A stretch of DNA of 64,000 nt from VFMC01 sp963791635 (lineage in GTDB: Bacteria; Actinomycetota; Acidimicrobiia; Acidimicrobiales; Ilumatobacteraceae), in assembly GCA_963791635.1 (NCBI GenBank), contig CAWBTC010000017.1, positions 620,001 through 684,000 of the forward strand. Direction: 5' to 3'. This document shows positions 44,387 to 52,624 of the stretch, piece after piece; the first letter of the stretch is position 1, and the number at the start of each line of letters is the position of its first letter. The notes under the pieces are model-generated. The model was given only the letters and a program-made list of their open reading frames with translations. It made no database searches and was not told where the DNA came from. Both the position numbers and the translations under genes were made by a program.

Positions 44387-45583
44387 GTGAAGGCAATCAA
44401 GGCGGGCGCAACGCCGAGGACGCGACGGATTGCGGCAGCAATGGGCGCGATCGCGCTGATGACGTCGGCTTGCGGCGGTGGGGAAAGTGAGCACGGCGCC
44501 ACCGAGGCGACCACCGCGTCCACCGGACCTGATCCAGCGTTGGTGGCAGTGCCCACCACGGGGGGCGACGGCTACGACCATGTGGTGGTGCTCACCGAGA
44601 ACGCGCCGACGGGCGGCACCGGTGACGAGGTCCAGGAGACCGAGCCCGATGTGACCGGCCCCGAGGTGATCGAGCCCGATGTGACCGAGCCCGACACGCC
44701 GCGGCCGGGCACCACGCTGCCCGTGAGCACGGTCGCTCCCGTGGCGGAGGTGACGGTCACAACCGATGCGGCGGCCGCCAGCCTCGCTCCATCGACTGTC
44801 GTTGCGACCGTCACCACTGATGGGGCGGCCTCGCCCGCCGGGGCGATACGCACGGAGATCGCCTCGGGCACGCCCGACGTGCTGGTCACTCGCGCCGACG
44901 GCACCAGCGAACCCGAGATGATCCCCGACGGATCGCTGCAGACCGAGCGCGTCCTCACCCAGGCTGAGTTCGACCTCTTGGCGTCGTTCGCCGATCAGCC
45001 GTTGTCGGTACTCGTTCAGGACGTGGACGGCGTGGTCGGCGAGCCCGGTCGACGATACGTGATGATCCCTGGCCGATTGATCGAGGTGGCCGGCCAGAGG
45101 GCCTCGACCACGGCCACCACCACACCCGTCACCGTCGACGGGCCGGAGAACGACGGGCCGGAGAACGACGGGCCGGAGAACGGCGACTCGGAAGTCAGCG
45201 GGCCCGAGAACACCGATCCCGAGAACACCGGGCCGGAGAAGGAGACGGCCACGACCGAGCCGGCGGACACCGAGCGACCGGTGATCGGCGGTCCACCTTC
45301 GAAACCGCCGACGGACGACGAACTCCTCGCGGTGCTCGTCGAGCTGCCCGGCGTGGTGTCGGCCGAGATCGTCGCCCCCGGCGTGATCGCCGTCGTGCTG
45401 ACTGGCGACCGTGAGGATCTGGAGAGGGTTCCGGGTGTGGTGTCCGTGGAGGACGACACCCTGTTCGACCTCGCGGCTGTCTCCGACGAGGGCGAGCAGT
45501 CGATGCACAGCAACTCGGGCTCGAGCTCACCGGCCGGGGGCGGACGGGCTCAGCTGCCGGGCACCACCAGGCCGCTCTCGTAG
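44387..45583 (+). CDS. Secreted lipoprotein with PEN repeats
   Basis: GTG 44387 opens a signal with lipobox LMTSAC. The 398-residue product has long Thr/Pro/Glu/Val-rich segments, an ordered block (TERVLTQAEFDLLASFADQP, GEPGRRYVMIPGRLIEVAGQ), then acidic repeats GPEND x3 encoded by a 15-bp tandem repeat (45138-45182) and related PEN units. Near the C-terminus, PGVVSAEIVAPGVIAVVLTG and EDLERVPGVVSVEDDTLFDL resemble an inhibitor-I9/protease-propeptide fold (inference). No protease domain follows. The function is unknown; it is probably a cell-surface protein. Confidence 0.7.
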   Translation: MKAIKAGATPRTRRIAAAMGAIALMTSACGGGESEHGATEATTASTGPDPALVAVPTTGGDGYDHVVVLTENAPTGGTGDEVQETEPDVTGPEVIEPDVTEPDTPRPGTTLPVSTVAPVAEVTVTTDAAAASLAPSTVVATVTTDGAASPAGAIRTEIASGTPDVLVTRADGTSEPEMIPDGSLQTERVLTQAEFDLLASFADQPLSVLVQDVDGVVGEPGRRYVMIPGRLIEVAGQRASTTATTTPVTVDGPENDGPENDGPENGDSEVSGPENTDPENTGPEKETATTEPADTERPVIGGPPSKPPTDDELLAVLVELPGVVSAEIVAPGVIAVVLTGDREDLERVPGVVSVEDDTLFDLAAVSDEGEQSMHSNSGSSSPAGGGRAQLPGTTRPLS

Positions 45584-45660
45584 GCGAGGACCGCCTCGGA
45601 TCGCGAACTCGTCGGCGCTGGTCGAGACCCGAGCCTGACATCCGTGATGCATGCTGGATG

Positions 45661-45694
45661 CGCCCCGATCGGGCGTGATCACCCCGCAGGGGTG
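45661..45694. terminator. Bidirectional terminator-like hairpins
   Basis: Two adjacent hairpins, CGCCC-N5-GGGCG (45661-45675) and CACCCC-GCA-GGGGTG (45680-45694), lie between convergent genes, directly after the L,D-transpeptidase stop. There is no U tract, as is common in GC-rich actinobacteria. Confidence 0.5.
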
Positions 45695-47001
45695 TCAGAC
45701 GACGACCACCTTGGTGCCGATGTCGGCCCACTCCCACAAGAAGTCGGCGTCGAGCACCGCCTGGCGCTGGCAGCCGCCAGACAGGCGGGTGCCGAGCTCG
45801 GCGTCGGTCTGGTACGGCGAGTCGTCCTCCACGTGCAACGGGATCGAGTGGAAGCCGATGGCACCGCGCTCGGTCTTCAACCAGCGCACCATCTTGGGCA
45901 GCCATGCCTTGCCGTTCCACGCAGTGGACACCTCGGACCTGCTGTACACCTCGTGGGTGCCGGGCAACTCGTTGCTGTACTTGCTGCCTGACACCAGCCA
46001 GGACCGGATGATCTCACCCTCGCTGCCCACTGCCCACACGCGCTGACCGCGCGGTCGTACACGAGGCGCCGACCAGAGCCCGAGTCCACGGGCAGGGGTG
46101 GTGCATCAGTGCCTGCCGAGGCGACCGACGACAGTCGGTACCCGGCGAGGTCCATCGCGCCGGGAGCCGGTGGCGGTGTGCGTGTGACGAACGATGCCTC
46201 GTCGGGCCAGATGCCGAGCGACAACGCCGACTCGCGGCCGACGATCCCGTCGATGTAGAGGTCGCGGTCGGCCTGCATCGCCTCGACGGCATCGAACGTG
46301 GTCTGCTCGAACTGACCGCTCAGCGCTCCGGTGTAGTACCCCTGCTCGCTGAGGGCCTGTTGAAGGCAGGTGACGCTTTCGCCACTCTCACCGATGCGCA
46401 ACGAGAGCGTGGTCATGAGGCACACGTCGACACCACTGAGATCCTCACCGTCGAGGCCCGGGGCACCGTCTGTGGGCGGCACGGCAGCCGGATCGACAGC
46501 TGCGGGGACGGCCACCGGAGCAGCCGCCTGCAACGCAGGTGGTTGGCTCGTGTCAACCGCTGGCTCGATCGCAGCGGCAGCGGCAGCTGCCGCCGGAGCG
46601 ACGACATCGACGGCGGTGTCCGCGTCGTCGCCGCGGGTGGCGAAGAAGCCGCAGACGAGCGTGGCAGCGACGCCGGCGACGAGGAGCGGGCGGCGGTCGA
46701 CCTTGTGGTGACCGTGCGGGTGATGGTCGCGGTCGCGCAGACCGTGACCGTCGTGCCGACCGTGACCACTGCTGCTCGTGACCGGCACGTCGCGTGGTGC
46801 ACGGGTGGCGTTCGACCGACGGCGGTCGGGCCGATCCTCACTGCGCTTGGTGTCTTCGCGCCGGCTGTCACCGCTCGTCGCACCGGATCGCCCGGCCGAC
46901 GAGCGGACCGCGGGCTGGCCGCTGCGAACGCGGGCGGGCGACTGGCTGCGCGCCCGGTCGCGGGGCGGGGAGTGCGGCGTGCGGTCCAGCGGTGGGTTCA
47001 T
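45695..47001 (-). CDS. L,D-transpeptidase with peptidoglycan-binding domain (frameshifted)
   Basis: Cell-wall cross-linking enzyme with cytoplasmic His/Arg/Asp-rich N-terminus (about 95 residues), one membrane anchor (LLVAGVAATLVCGFF), an Ala/Pro linker and a PG_binding_1 unit (SLRIGESGESVTCLQQALSE to YIDGIVGRESALSLGI). The YkuD catalytic domain ends the protein: GAIGFHSIPLHV and GTRLSGGCQRQ carry the His and the S-x-G-C nucleophile. Near 46045-46050 one G is missing: RRLVYDRA is in one frame and GQRVWAVGSEGEIIRSWLVS in the next, which ends at 45695. The enzyme would be about 434 residues. It forms 3-3 cross-links or anchors proteins. Confidence 0.85.
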
Positions 47002-47093
47002 GTCGTTCCGTGTCCTGATCAGGGCAGTGCGGGAACACCGACGAGGAGGGAAACCAGGGCGCCTGCATCGTACTGCCTGACTACGGTCGGATC

Positions 47094-47676
47094 ATGGCCA
47101 TGCCTACCGACGAGCCCGCCCCGACCCCGATCTCCCCCGATGACAAGAACTGGACCTGGGTGCTCGAACGCCCGTGTCCCGACTGCGGCTTCGATGCTCT
47201 CGCCACGCCGGCGTGCGATGTGCCCGGCCTCGTGCGCAGCCAGGTGCCGATCTGGCGGGAGCTGCTGGCCCATCCTCACGCGCGGCTGCGCCCGACCGCC
47301 GACAGATGGTCGGCAGTCGAATACGGGTGTCATGTGCGCGATGTGTTCCGCCTGTTCGATCGGCGGCTCGAGCTGATGCTCACCGACGATGCGCCACTGT
47401 TCGCCAACTGGGACCAGGACGTGACCGCCGTGGAGCATCGCTACGACCTCCAGGACCCTGCTGTCGTGGCCGGTGAGCTCGCGGTCGCGGCCGAAGGTGA
47501 TCAGTGCCAGGTTCGACTTCGTGGGCGACGACCAGTGGGCGCGTACCGGTGTCCGCTCTGACGGCGCCGAGTTCACCGTCGACAGCTTTGCCAGGTACTT
47601 CATCCACGATCCGATCCATCACCTCGACGACGTGCGCCGCGGCAACGAGATCCTTGCAAACGGCGCCTTGGACTGA
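47094..47676 (+). CDS. DinB-superfamily protein (frameshifted)
   Basis: Four-helix DinB/YfiT-like protein. The N-terminal part has WTWVLERPCPDCGFDAL, WRELLAHPHARLRPTADRWS and EYGCHVRDVFRLFDRRLELM, the last carrying the first metal-type histidine. After the break near 47490-47500 come VISARFDFVGDDQWARTGVR and YFIHDPIHHLDDVRRGNEIL (H-D-P-I-H-H, the remaining metal-site histidines). The two parts are one base apart in frame. About 193 residues would result. Such proteins are often thiol-dependent transferases (mycothiol or bacillithiol) or of unknown function. It is divergent from the L,D-transpeptidase gene. Confidence 0.82.
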
Positions 47677-47686
47677 CGGCGATCCC

Positions 47687-47895
47687 GTTCTGGTCGCGTT
47701 GCGCCGCGGAACGGGCGAGAGATCGCGACCAGAACGCTGCGATCAGCCGCGCGAGCCGTCGGCCGGCGCCGTCGGCGACCAGAACGCTGCGCTCAGGATT
47801 TCGTTCTGGTCGCTTTGTGCCGCGGAACGGGCGAGAGATCGCGACCAGAATGCTGCGATCAGCCGAGCGAGCCGTGTCGGCCGGCGCCGTCGGCG
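47687..47895. repeat. Tandem duplication containing two 49-nt palindromic elements
   Basis: Two copies of about 92 bp (from 47687 and from 47803, period 116) share about 94 percent of their bases by eye. Each begins with GTTCTGGTCGC and has GCGACCAGAA 38 bases later, forming a 49-nt hairpin (47687-47735; 47803-47851, the last base changed). A further GCGACCAGAAC is at 47775-47785. The second copy runs into the 3' end of the crotonase gene. Confidence 0.85.
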
Positions 47896-48662
47896 AAACG
47901 TCGAGCGCCGGCCAAGGTCTCCCCAGAGCGGATCGTGGCGATGCCGAGCTCGGTCTCTCGGGCGAGCGCTGCGTCGAGCGGCAGCGACCACTGGTCATAG
48001 CTCGACGTGCGATCGCTGCGCATGCACCGTTGCGGGAACCCGGCGATCTGGCGGGCGAGCTCGACCGCTGCCGTCAGCGCTTGGCCCGTGGGCACCAAGC
48101 GGTTGGCGAGCCCCATCCGCTGGGCTTCCTCGCCACTCACGCCGCGCCCGGTGAGGATCAGGTCGAGCGCATGGCTGTGGCCGAGCAGACGGGTGAGCCG
48201 CACCGTCCCGCCGTCCACCAGTGGCACGCCCCATCGGCGGCAGAACACGCCGAACACGGCGTCCACGGCAGCGACGCGCAGGTCGCACCATGAGGCGAGC
48301 TCCAGTCCACCGGCCACCGCATGCCCTTCGACCGCGGCGATGACCGGCTTCGAGAGCAGCATGCGTGTCGGACCCATCGGACCGTCGAGGGCGACATCGG
48401 CGTCCACCCGGTTGCCGTTGCCGGTGCTCACCGCCTTCAGGTCGGCCCCGGCGCAGAACGTGCCCTCGGCGCCGGTGAGGACGGCCACCAACAGGTCGTC
48501 GCGCTCGTCGAACTCCCGGAAGGCGGCGGCGAGCGAGGCCGCCGTGGGACCGTCGACCGCATTGCGCACCTCGGGACGCCGGATGGACACCACCCAGATC
48601 CCGCCCTCGACTGCCTCAGCGCTGACCGTCTGCCGCTGTGCCGAGTTGATCGTTTCACCCAT
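47859..48662 (-). CDS. Enoyl-CoA hydratase/isomerase (crotonase) family protein
   Basis: A 267-residue crotonase: WVVSIRRPEVRNAVDGPTAA, the oxyanion-hole block GTFCAGADLKAV and AAVEGHAVAGGLELASWCDL, then FCRRWGVPLVDGGTVRLTRL and ARQIAGFP. ATG 48662 (MGETINSAQ) is the start. It probably hydrates enoyl-CoA or acts on a related thioester. The last residues (ARRFADGAGRHGSLG) are encoded by the second copy of the 92-bp direct repeat, so the first copy is a duplicated piece of this gene's 3' end plus its downstream palindrome. A related palindrome lies just before its start. Confidence 0.92.
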   Translation of the reverse strand: MGETINSAQRQTVSAEAVEGGIWVVSIRRPEVRNAVDGPTAASLAAAFREFDERDDLLVAVLTGAEGTFCAGADLKAVSTGNGNRVDADVALDGPMGPTRMLLSKPVIAAVEGHAVAGGLELASWCDLRVAAVDAVFGVFCRRWGVPLVDGGTVRLTRLLGHSHALDLILTGRGVSGEEAQRMGLANRLVPTGQALTAAVELARQIAGFPQRCMRSDRTSSYDQWSLPLDAALARETELGIATIRSGETLAGARRFADGAGRHGSLG

Positions 48663-48680
48663 GTCGTGTGTCTACCTCGC

Positions 48681-48729
48681 GTTCTGGTCGCGGTCTAGCT
48701 CGGAAGGTGCGGAGGAGCGCGACCAGAAC
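48681..48729. repeat. Third 49-nt palindromic element
   Basis: GTTCTGGTCGC (48681-48691) and GCGACCAGAAC (48719-48729) have the same arms and total length as the elements at 47687 and 47803. The interior is related (CGGAA-GG-GCG-GAG pattern) but diverged. It lies between the crotonase start and the 3' end of the next gene. Confidence 0.8.
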
Positions 48730-48747
48730 CTCACAGCAGCGAGTGCC

Positions 48748-49437
48748 TCAGGGGCGACGACCATTCCAGGCGACGAGGAGATCGATCAGCGGCGCGTCGG
48801 CAGGTACGGCCACGACGTCGCCGAAGGGCGCGCCCTCTGCCTCGACCTCGTCGCGTACCGATTCGTCCATCTCCGAGATCGCGGCCGCGATCAGTGCCGT
48901 CCGACCCTCGGCCGGAAGGCCGATGCGGATCGCCTCGTATGCCAGCGCCAGTGTCGGTTCGTGCCAGGCCGGGCTCTGGCCGGTGGCGATGGCGAGGTCC
49001 CATGTGTGCACCGTGACCTCGTTGGTGTAGATCGCCAGTGCGACTCGGCCGGGCAGTGTGGCCCATGGCAGCGTCAGGAGACGGTCGAGTACGTCCTCGG
49101 TCCACACCTCCTGCACACGGTGCGCAGCGACAGCCCATGCCGCGCTCCAGTCGGCGACAGTGGCGGCGCTGCCGAGACGCCACTCCTGGCCGAGGTGGAA
49201 CGGATCACCTCCGGCGCTGACGACGGCCAGCCGCTGCATCACTTCGACGAGGTGACCGAGCATGTCGCGAACGTCGAAGTCGTCACATGGCGTGGGGAGG
49301 CAGAACTGGTCGTCGTTGACCCCGGCGATGGTCTCGCCGGCCGTCGCGACGGCGCGGGCGAAGAAGGGGCGGGGATCGTCCACCGCCAGGGGAGTGGTGA
49401 GATCGGGTGTGCAGGCGGGTGTCGTGATGTTCGTCAT
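48748..49437 (-). CDS. TIGR03086-type metal-binding protein (maleylpyruvate isomerase-like)
   Basis: A 229-residue DinB-superfamily protein: DDQFCLPTPCDDFDVRDMLGHLVEVMQRLA at the N-terminus, then GRVALAIYTNEVTVHTWDLAIATGQ, which carries the third histidine, and a C-terminal helical part. This is the mycothiol-dependent maleylpyruvate isomerase-like family (TIGR03086) common in actinobacteria; the substrate is usually unknown. ATG 49437 is chosen (MTNITTPAC); the frame extends upstream across the divergent promoter. It is divergent from a WYL regulator. Confidence 0.88.
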   Translation of the reverse strand: MTNITTPACTPDLTTPLAVDDPRPFFARAVATAGETIAGVNDDQFCLPTPCDDFDVRDMLGHLVEVMQRLAVVSAGGDPFHLGQEWRLGSAATVADWSAAWAVAAHRVQEVWTEDVLDRLLTLPWATLPGRVALAIYTNEVTVHTWDLAIATGQSPAWHEPTLALAYEAIRIGLPAEGRTALIAAAISEMDESVRDEVEAEGAPFGDVVAVPADAPLIDLLVAWNGRRP

Positions 49438-49457
49438 GTCGACCACCGTTGCAACCA

Positions 49458-49480
49458 AACCGGACGCCTTGTGTCCGGTT
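49458..49480. promoter_or_regulatory. Operator-like inverted repeat between divergent genes
   Basis: AACCGGAC, GCCTTGT, GTCCGGTT: perfect 8-7-8 palindrome, 20 bases from both start codons (49437 on minus, 49501 on plus). The placement suits one regulator, probably the WYL protein encoded at 49501, controlling both genes. Confidence 0.7.
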
Positions 49481-49500
49481 CTCGTGGAATGATCGAGGAC

Positions 49501-50544
49501 ATGAGAGCCGACCGACTCGTGGCCATTCTGCTGATGCTGCAACAACGCGGTCACGTGACTGCCGATGAGGTTGCGGTGGAGCTGGAGATCAGTGGACGGA
49601 CCGCGCGGCGGGATCTCGAAGCGCTCGGCATGGCGGGGCTGCCGGTGTACTCGCAACAGGGCAGGGGTGGCGGGTACCGGCTCGCAGGCGGAGGGCGCAC
49701 CGATCTCAGTGGACTCACGTCGGCCGAGGCGCGTGCGTTGTTCCTCGTGGCGGGACCGTCGTCGGGCACGACTCCCGAGCTGCGCGCTGCGCTGCGCAAG
49801 TTGGTGCGTGCACTGCCGGAACAGTTCCGCGCTGCAGCTGAGCAGGCGTCATCGTCGATCGTGGTGGATCGGTCCGGGTGGGGTGGACGCGAGCCGCGAG
49901 CCGCGCCCGATCAGCTCGAGGCGGTCCAGCGTGCGGTGGTGGAATCGTTGCAGTTGCAACTCGGATACCGCTCCCGCACCGGCGAGTCGACGACTCGTGT
50001 TGTGGAACCGCTCGGGCTTGCAGCGAAAGGATCGAGCTGGTACCTCGTGGCACAGACCGAAGCAGGTCAGCGCACGTTCCGAGTCGATCGCATCATGTCG
50101 ATCGAGCACACGGGCCGGCCAGCCGCACGGCCGCCCGACTTCGATCTCTCGCAGGCCTGGCAGGCGATCGCTGACGAGGTCGACCAGATGCGAATGCCGC
50201 TGCGCGTCCGGGCGCTCGTGCGGCCCGAGTCGATGCGGATGGTGCAGTACGTGCTGGGCACACGTCTGCAGATCGGGGCGGCCGCGCCCGACAGGCGCAT
50301 CGAGGTCGAGATCCGGGCCCGAGGTGCGGGCGAGATCGCGGGCGAGATCGGTGGCTTCGGCGACGCCGTCGAGGTGCTCGGTCCACCTGAGGTGCGTCGA
50401 GAGCTCGTCCGGCTCGCGGGTGAATTGTCAGCCCTCTACATCGACGCGCCGCCGTCGCCTGATCGACCGACGGGTGGTGCTCCGGTGAGTCCCTCGAGGC
50501 GGCGTTCGAACCAGGCGTCCGGACCGAAGGGTCCCTCCGCATAG
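49501..50544 (+). CDS. WYL-domain transcriptional regulator
   Basis: A 347-residue DeoR/YafY-type regulator. The N-terminal HTH_11 is MRADRLVAILLMLQQRGHVTADEVAVELEISGRTARRDLE, with the wing QQGRGGGYRLAGG. The WYL domain has SSWYLVAQTEAGQRTFRVDRI at about 180-200. The C-terminal WCX part follows (LRVRALVRPESMRMVQYVLG). ATG 49501 follows GAGG; ATG 49489 is also possible. The last about 36 codons overlap the convergent GNAT gene. It is a likely repressor or activator of the divergent MPI-like gene through the palindrome at 49458-49480. Confidence 0.92.
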   Translation: MRADRLVAILLMLQQRGHVTADEVAVELEISGRTARRDLEALGMAGLPVYSQQGRGGGYRLAGGGRTDLSGLTSAEARALFLVAGPSSGTTPELRAALRKLVRALPEQFRAAAEQASSSIVVDRSGWGGREPRAAPDQLEAVQRAVVESLQLQLGYRSRTGESTTRVVEPLGLAAKGSSWYLVAQTEAGQRTFRVDRIMSIEHTGRPAARPPDFDLSQAWQAIADEVDQMRMPLRVRALVRPESMRMVQYVLGTRLQIGAAAPDRRIEVEIRARGAGEIAGEIGGFGDAVEVLGPPEVRRELVRLAGELSALYIDAPPSPDRPTGGAPVSPSRRRSNQASGPKGPSA

Positions 50545-50987
50545 TGCGTGATCTGGAACCCGCAGTGTTCGTAGAACGCGACGGTCGCTGTCCAGCTGGC
50601 GGTCGTCTCCAACACGACGGACCGCGCTCCCCAGCGAAAGGCGACCGCCACGAGCTCGTCGAGGATGCGTCGCCCCAGGCCCGCACCGCGCAGGTGCGTC
50701 GCCACAGACATCCGGAGCACCTCGACGTCGTGCTCGCTCCGTGGTGCCAGGGTGCCCGTGCCGACGATCGACCCGTCCGGATCCTCCGCGACCAGTGTGT
50801 AGCTGCCTGGGTGCGCGACAGCGAGATCGTCGAGATCGCGGTTGAGCGTCTGATCGACAGATCCCCAGTGCTCCGCCAATCCGGCAAGCACCAGTTCGCG
50901 CACTGCTGGTGTGTCGCGAGGCTCGATCTCACGGAGCCGAACTCCCGTGACCCCGCCGATCGCCCGAGGAGTACGGTCGGTTGGCAT
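50436..50987 (-). CDS. GNAT-family N-acetyltransferase
   Basis: A 183-residue acetyltransferase: VRLREIEPRDTPAVRELVLAG, DGSIVGTGTLAPRSEHDVEVLRMSVATHLRGAGLGRRILDEL (the R-G-x-G-x-G/A coenzyme A loop), VLETTASWTATVAFYEHCGF. The acceptor is unknown. The ATG at 50987 shares CATG with the opposite-strand start at 50986, which would be unusual; the GTG near 50954 (VTGVRLREIEP) may be the true start. The 3' end overlaps that of the convergent WYL gene by 109 bases. Confidence 0.87.
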   Translation of the reverse strand: MPTDRTPRAIGGVTGVRLREIEPRDTPAVRELVLAGLAEHWGSVDQTLNRDLDDLAVAHPGSYTLVAEDPDGSIVGTGTLAPRSEHDVEVLRMSVATHLRGAGLGRRILDELVAVAFRWGARSVVLETTASWTATVAFYEHCGFQITHYAEGPFGPDAWFERRLEGLTGAPPVGRSGDGGASM

Positions 50988-51472
50988 GGCCGCATTCTCC
51001 GTCGTCGCCCCTGCTTTCGTCGAGATGGCGCACCGCATCGTGTGGTGCACGGTGGCTACGACCCACGCGTCGGGCGCGCCGGCGCACGCGCGTGCTGCAT
51101 CCGATCTGGGAGTTGCGTGATGAGCAGTTGACGGGGTGGGTGGCCACCTCGCCACTGTCGGCCAAGGCCGCCGACCTCGCCCACGAGGCCCGCGTGTCGC
51201 TCACCTACTGGACGCCTGACCACGACACCTGTACCGCCGACTGCGACTCGGCGTGGGAGAACGAACCCACTGAACGCGAGGCAGGATGGCGCAGATTCGT
51301 CGACGGACCGGCTCCCGTGGGCTACGACCCAGCGATGATCCCCGGCTGGACCGGGCCGGAGGCCGAGAGCTTCGGGATCCTCCGGCTCGAACCACGTCGG
51401 TTGCGGGTGATGCCGGGATCGCTGTTGATGACCGGCCAGGGCGTGGTCCTGACGTGGAAGCGGCCCGCCTGA
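50986..51472 (+). CDS. Pyridoxamine 5'-phosphate oxidase-like (PPOX) protein (frameshifted)
   Basis: FMN/F420-binding split-barrel protein. ATG 50986 gives VAPAFVEMAHRIVWCTVATT, then ASGAP. At about 51085 one G too many (gcgccggcgc) moves the frame, and RVLHPIWELRDEQLTGWVAT, PDHDTCTADCDSAWENEPTE and LRVMPGSLLMTGQGVVLTWK follow to 51472. The joined product of about 161 residues matches the PPOX class, with substrate contacts in WVATSPLSAKAADLAHEARVS. Whether it oxidises or only binds a flavin is unknown. It is divergent from the GNAT gene. Confidence 0.82.
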
Positions 51473-51535
51473 GCGGGTTGCTCACCGCGTCCGCGTCAGA
51501 GGCCCGACGGCCCGACGATCGACGTCCTGTCGGGT

Positions 51536-52624
51536 TCAGTCGATCAGCACGCCGCCGAGCTCGATCAGTGCATCCACGTCGTGGACATCGTGGTCGAGCA
51601 AGGGCACCTCGCACACCGGTGCACCGTTCGCCAGCGCGACCAGTGTCTCGAGCTCGGCTCGCTCTTCCACGGCGAGTGCCGTCAGCTCGCGGTGGTAAGC
51701 GATCTGTTCGGACAGCGGACCGGTGATCGCGTCGAGTACCTCGTCGTCGAGGTGCAGCGACGGCGGCAGGGGGTGCACGAGGTTCACCACCACGCCACCG
51801 AGGCGGAACCCGCCATCGTGCAGTGCGGTCGCGAGGAAGCTCGCCTCGTCGATCGCCTCGGCGCGCGGGCTCGACACGAGCACGAACGCGGTGTGATCGG
51901 CTCGGAGGAGTGCGGACATCTCGGCGGCGCGGGTGCGCAGTCCGGCCTCGAGTCCCGAGATCGAGCGGAAGAACTCGATCGTCTCCTCCACGATCTTCGG
52001 TCCCGCGAGCCGCTTGACGGTCCACAGGAATGCACTCGATGCCGCGTTCGTCACCTTCGCGAACGAACGTGTGGGGATCGTGAGCGCGCGATACACCGGG
52101 TTCGACAGGAACTTCACCAAGCGGTCGGGTGCCTCGAGCACCTCGATCGCGTGGCGTGACGGCGGGGTGTCGATCACGACGAGGTCATAGTCACCGCTGT
52201 GGTGGAGTTGGTGCAACCGCTCGATCGCCATGTATTCCTGTGCGCCTGCCAACGAACCGGCGATGCTGCGGTACACGCTGTTGTTCAGGATCGACTCGGC
52301 TGCGTCGCCTGCGCGGTCGCGGATCAGCTGGTCGAAGGTCTTCTCGGCATCGAGCATGAGTGCGGAGAACGAACCAGGTCCTTTGACCGCTCCTGCCACG
52401 AGGTGCGGATGGTTCGAGCCGGCCGCGTCGATGCCCAGGGCATCCGCGAGCCGCTTGGCAGGATCGATGGTCACCACGACCACCCGACGGCCGGCGCGTG
52501 CCGCCGCCAATCCGAGCGCCGCGGCAGTCGTGGTCTTGCCGACGCCGCCGGGGCCGCACGTCACGAGGAGGTCGGCGGAATCGAGCAGGTGAGCGAGTGG
52601 CGCGCCCACACGACGGATGGTCAT
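51536..52624 (-). CDS. ArsA/GET3-family ATPase (catalytic-type subunit)
   Basis: A 362-residue ArsA-like ATPase with an intact deviant Walker A (TCGPGGVGKTTTAAALGLA, about residues 22-40), switch I/II parts (VVTIDPAKRLADALG; YDLVVIDTPPSRHAIEVLEAP) and the C-terminal adenine-site region. Its start overlaps the stop of the upstream paralogue by 4 bases. Actinobacteria carry a conserved adjacent pair of such ATPases (Rv3679-Rv3680 type in mycobacteria), thought to act together at the membrane. Arsenite export is unlikely, since no arsB or arsenite-binding cysteine triad is seen. Confidence 0.88.
   Translation of the reverse strand: MTIRRVGAPLAHLLDSADLLVTCGPGGVGKTTTAAALGLAAARAGRRVVVVTIDPAKRLADALGIDAAGSNHPHLVAGAVKGPGSFSALMLDAEKTFDQLIRDRAGDAAESILNNSVYRSIAGSLAGAQEYMAIERLHQLHHSGDYDLVVIDTPPSRHAIEVLEAPDRLVKFLSNPVYRALTIPTRSFAKVTNAASSAFLWTVKRLAGPKIVEETIEFFRSISGLEAGLRTRAAEMSALLRADHTAFVLVSSPRAEAIDEASFLATALHDGGFRLGGVVVNLVHPLPPSLHLDDEVLDAITGPLSEQIAYHRELTALAVEERAELETLVALANGAPVCEVPLLDHDVHDVDALIELGGVLID

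Noticed and set aside
48007..49500. Long upstream part of the plus-strand frame ending at 50544
   Set aside because: Overlaps the crotonase and MPI-like genes antisense; the WYL regulator begins at 49501 with a clear HTH.
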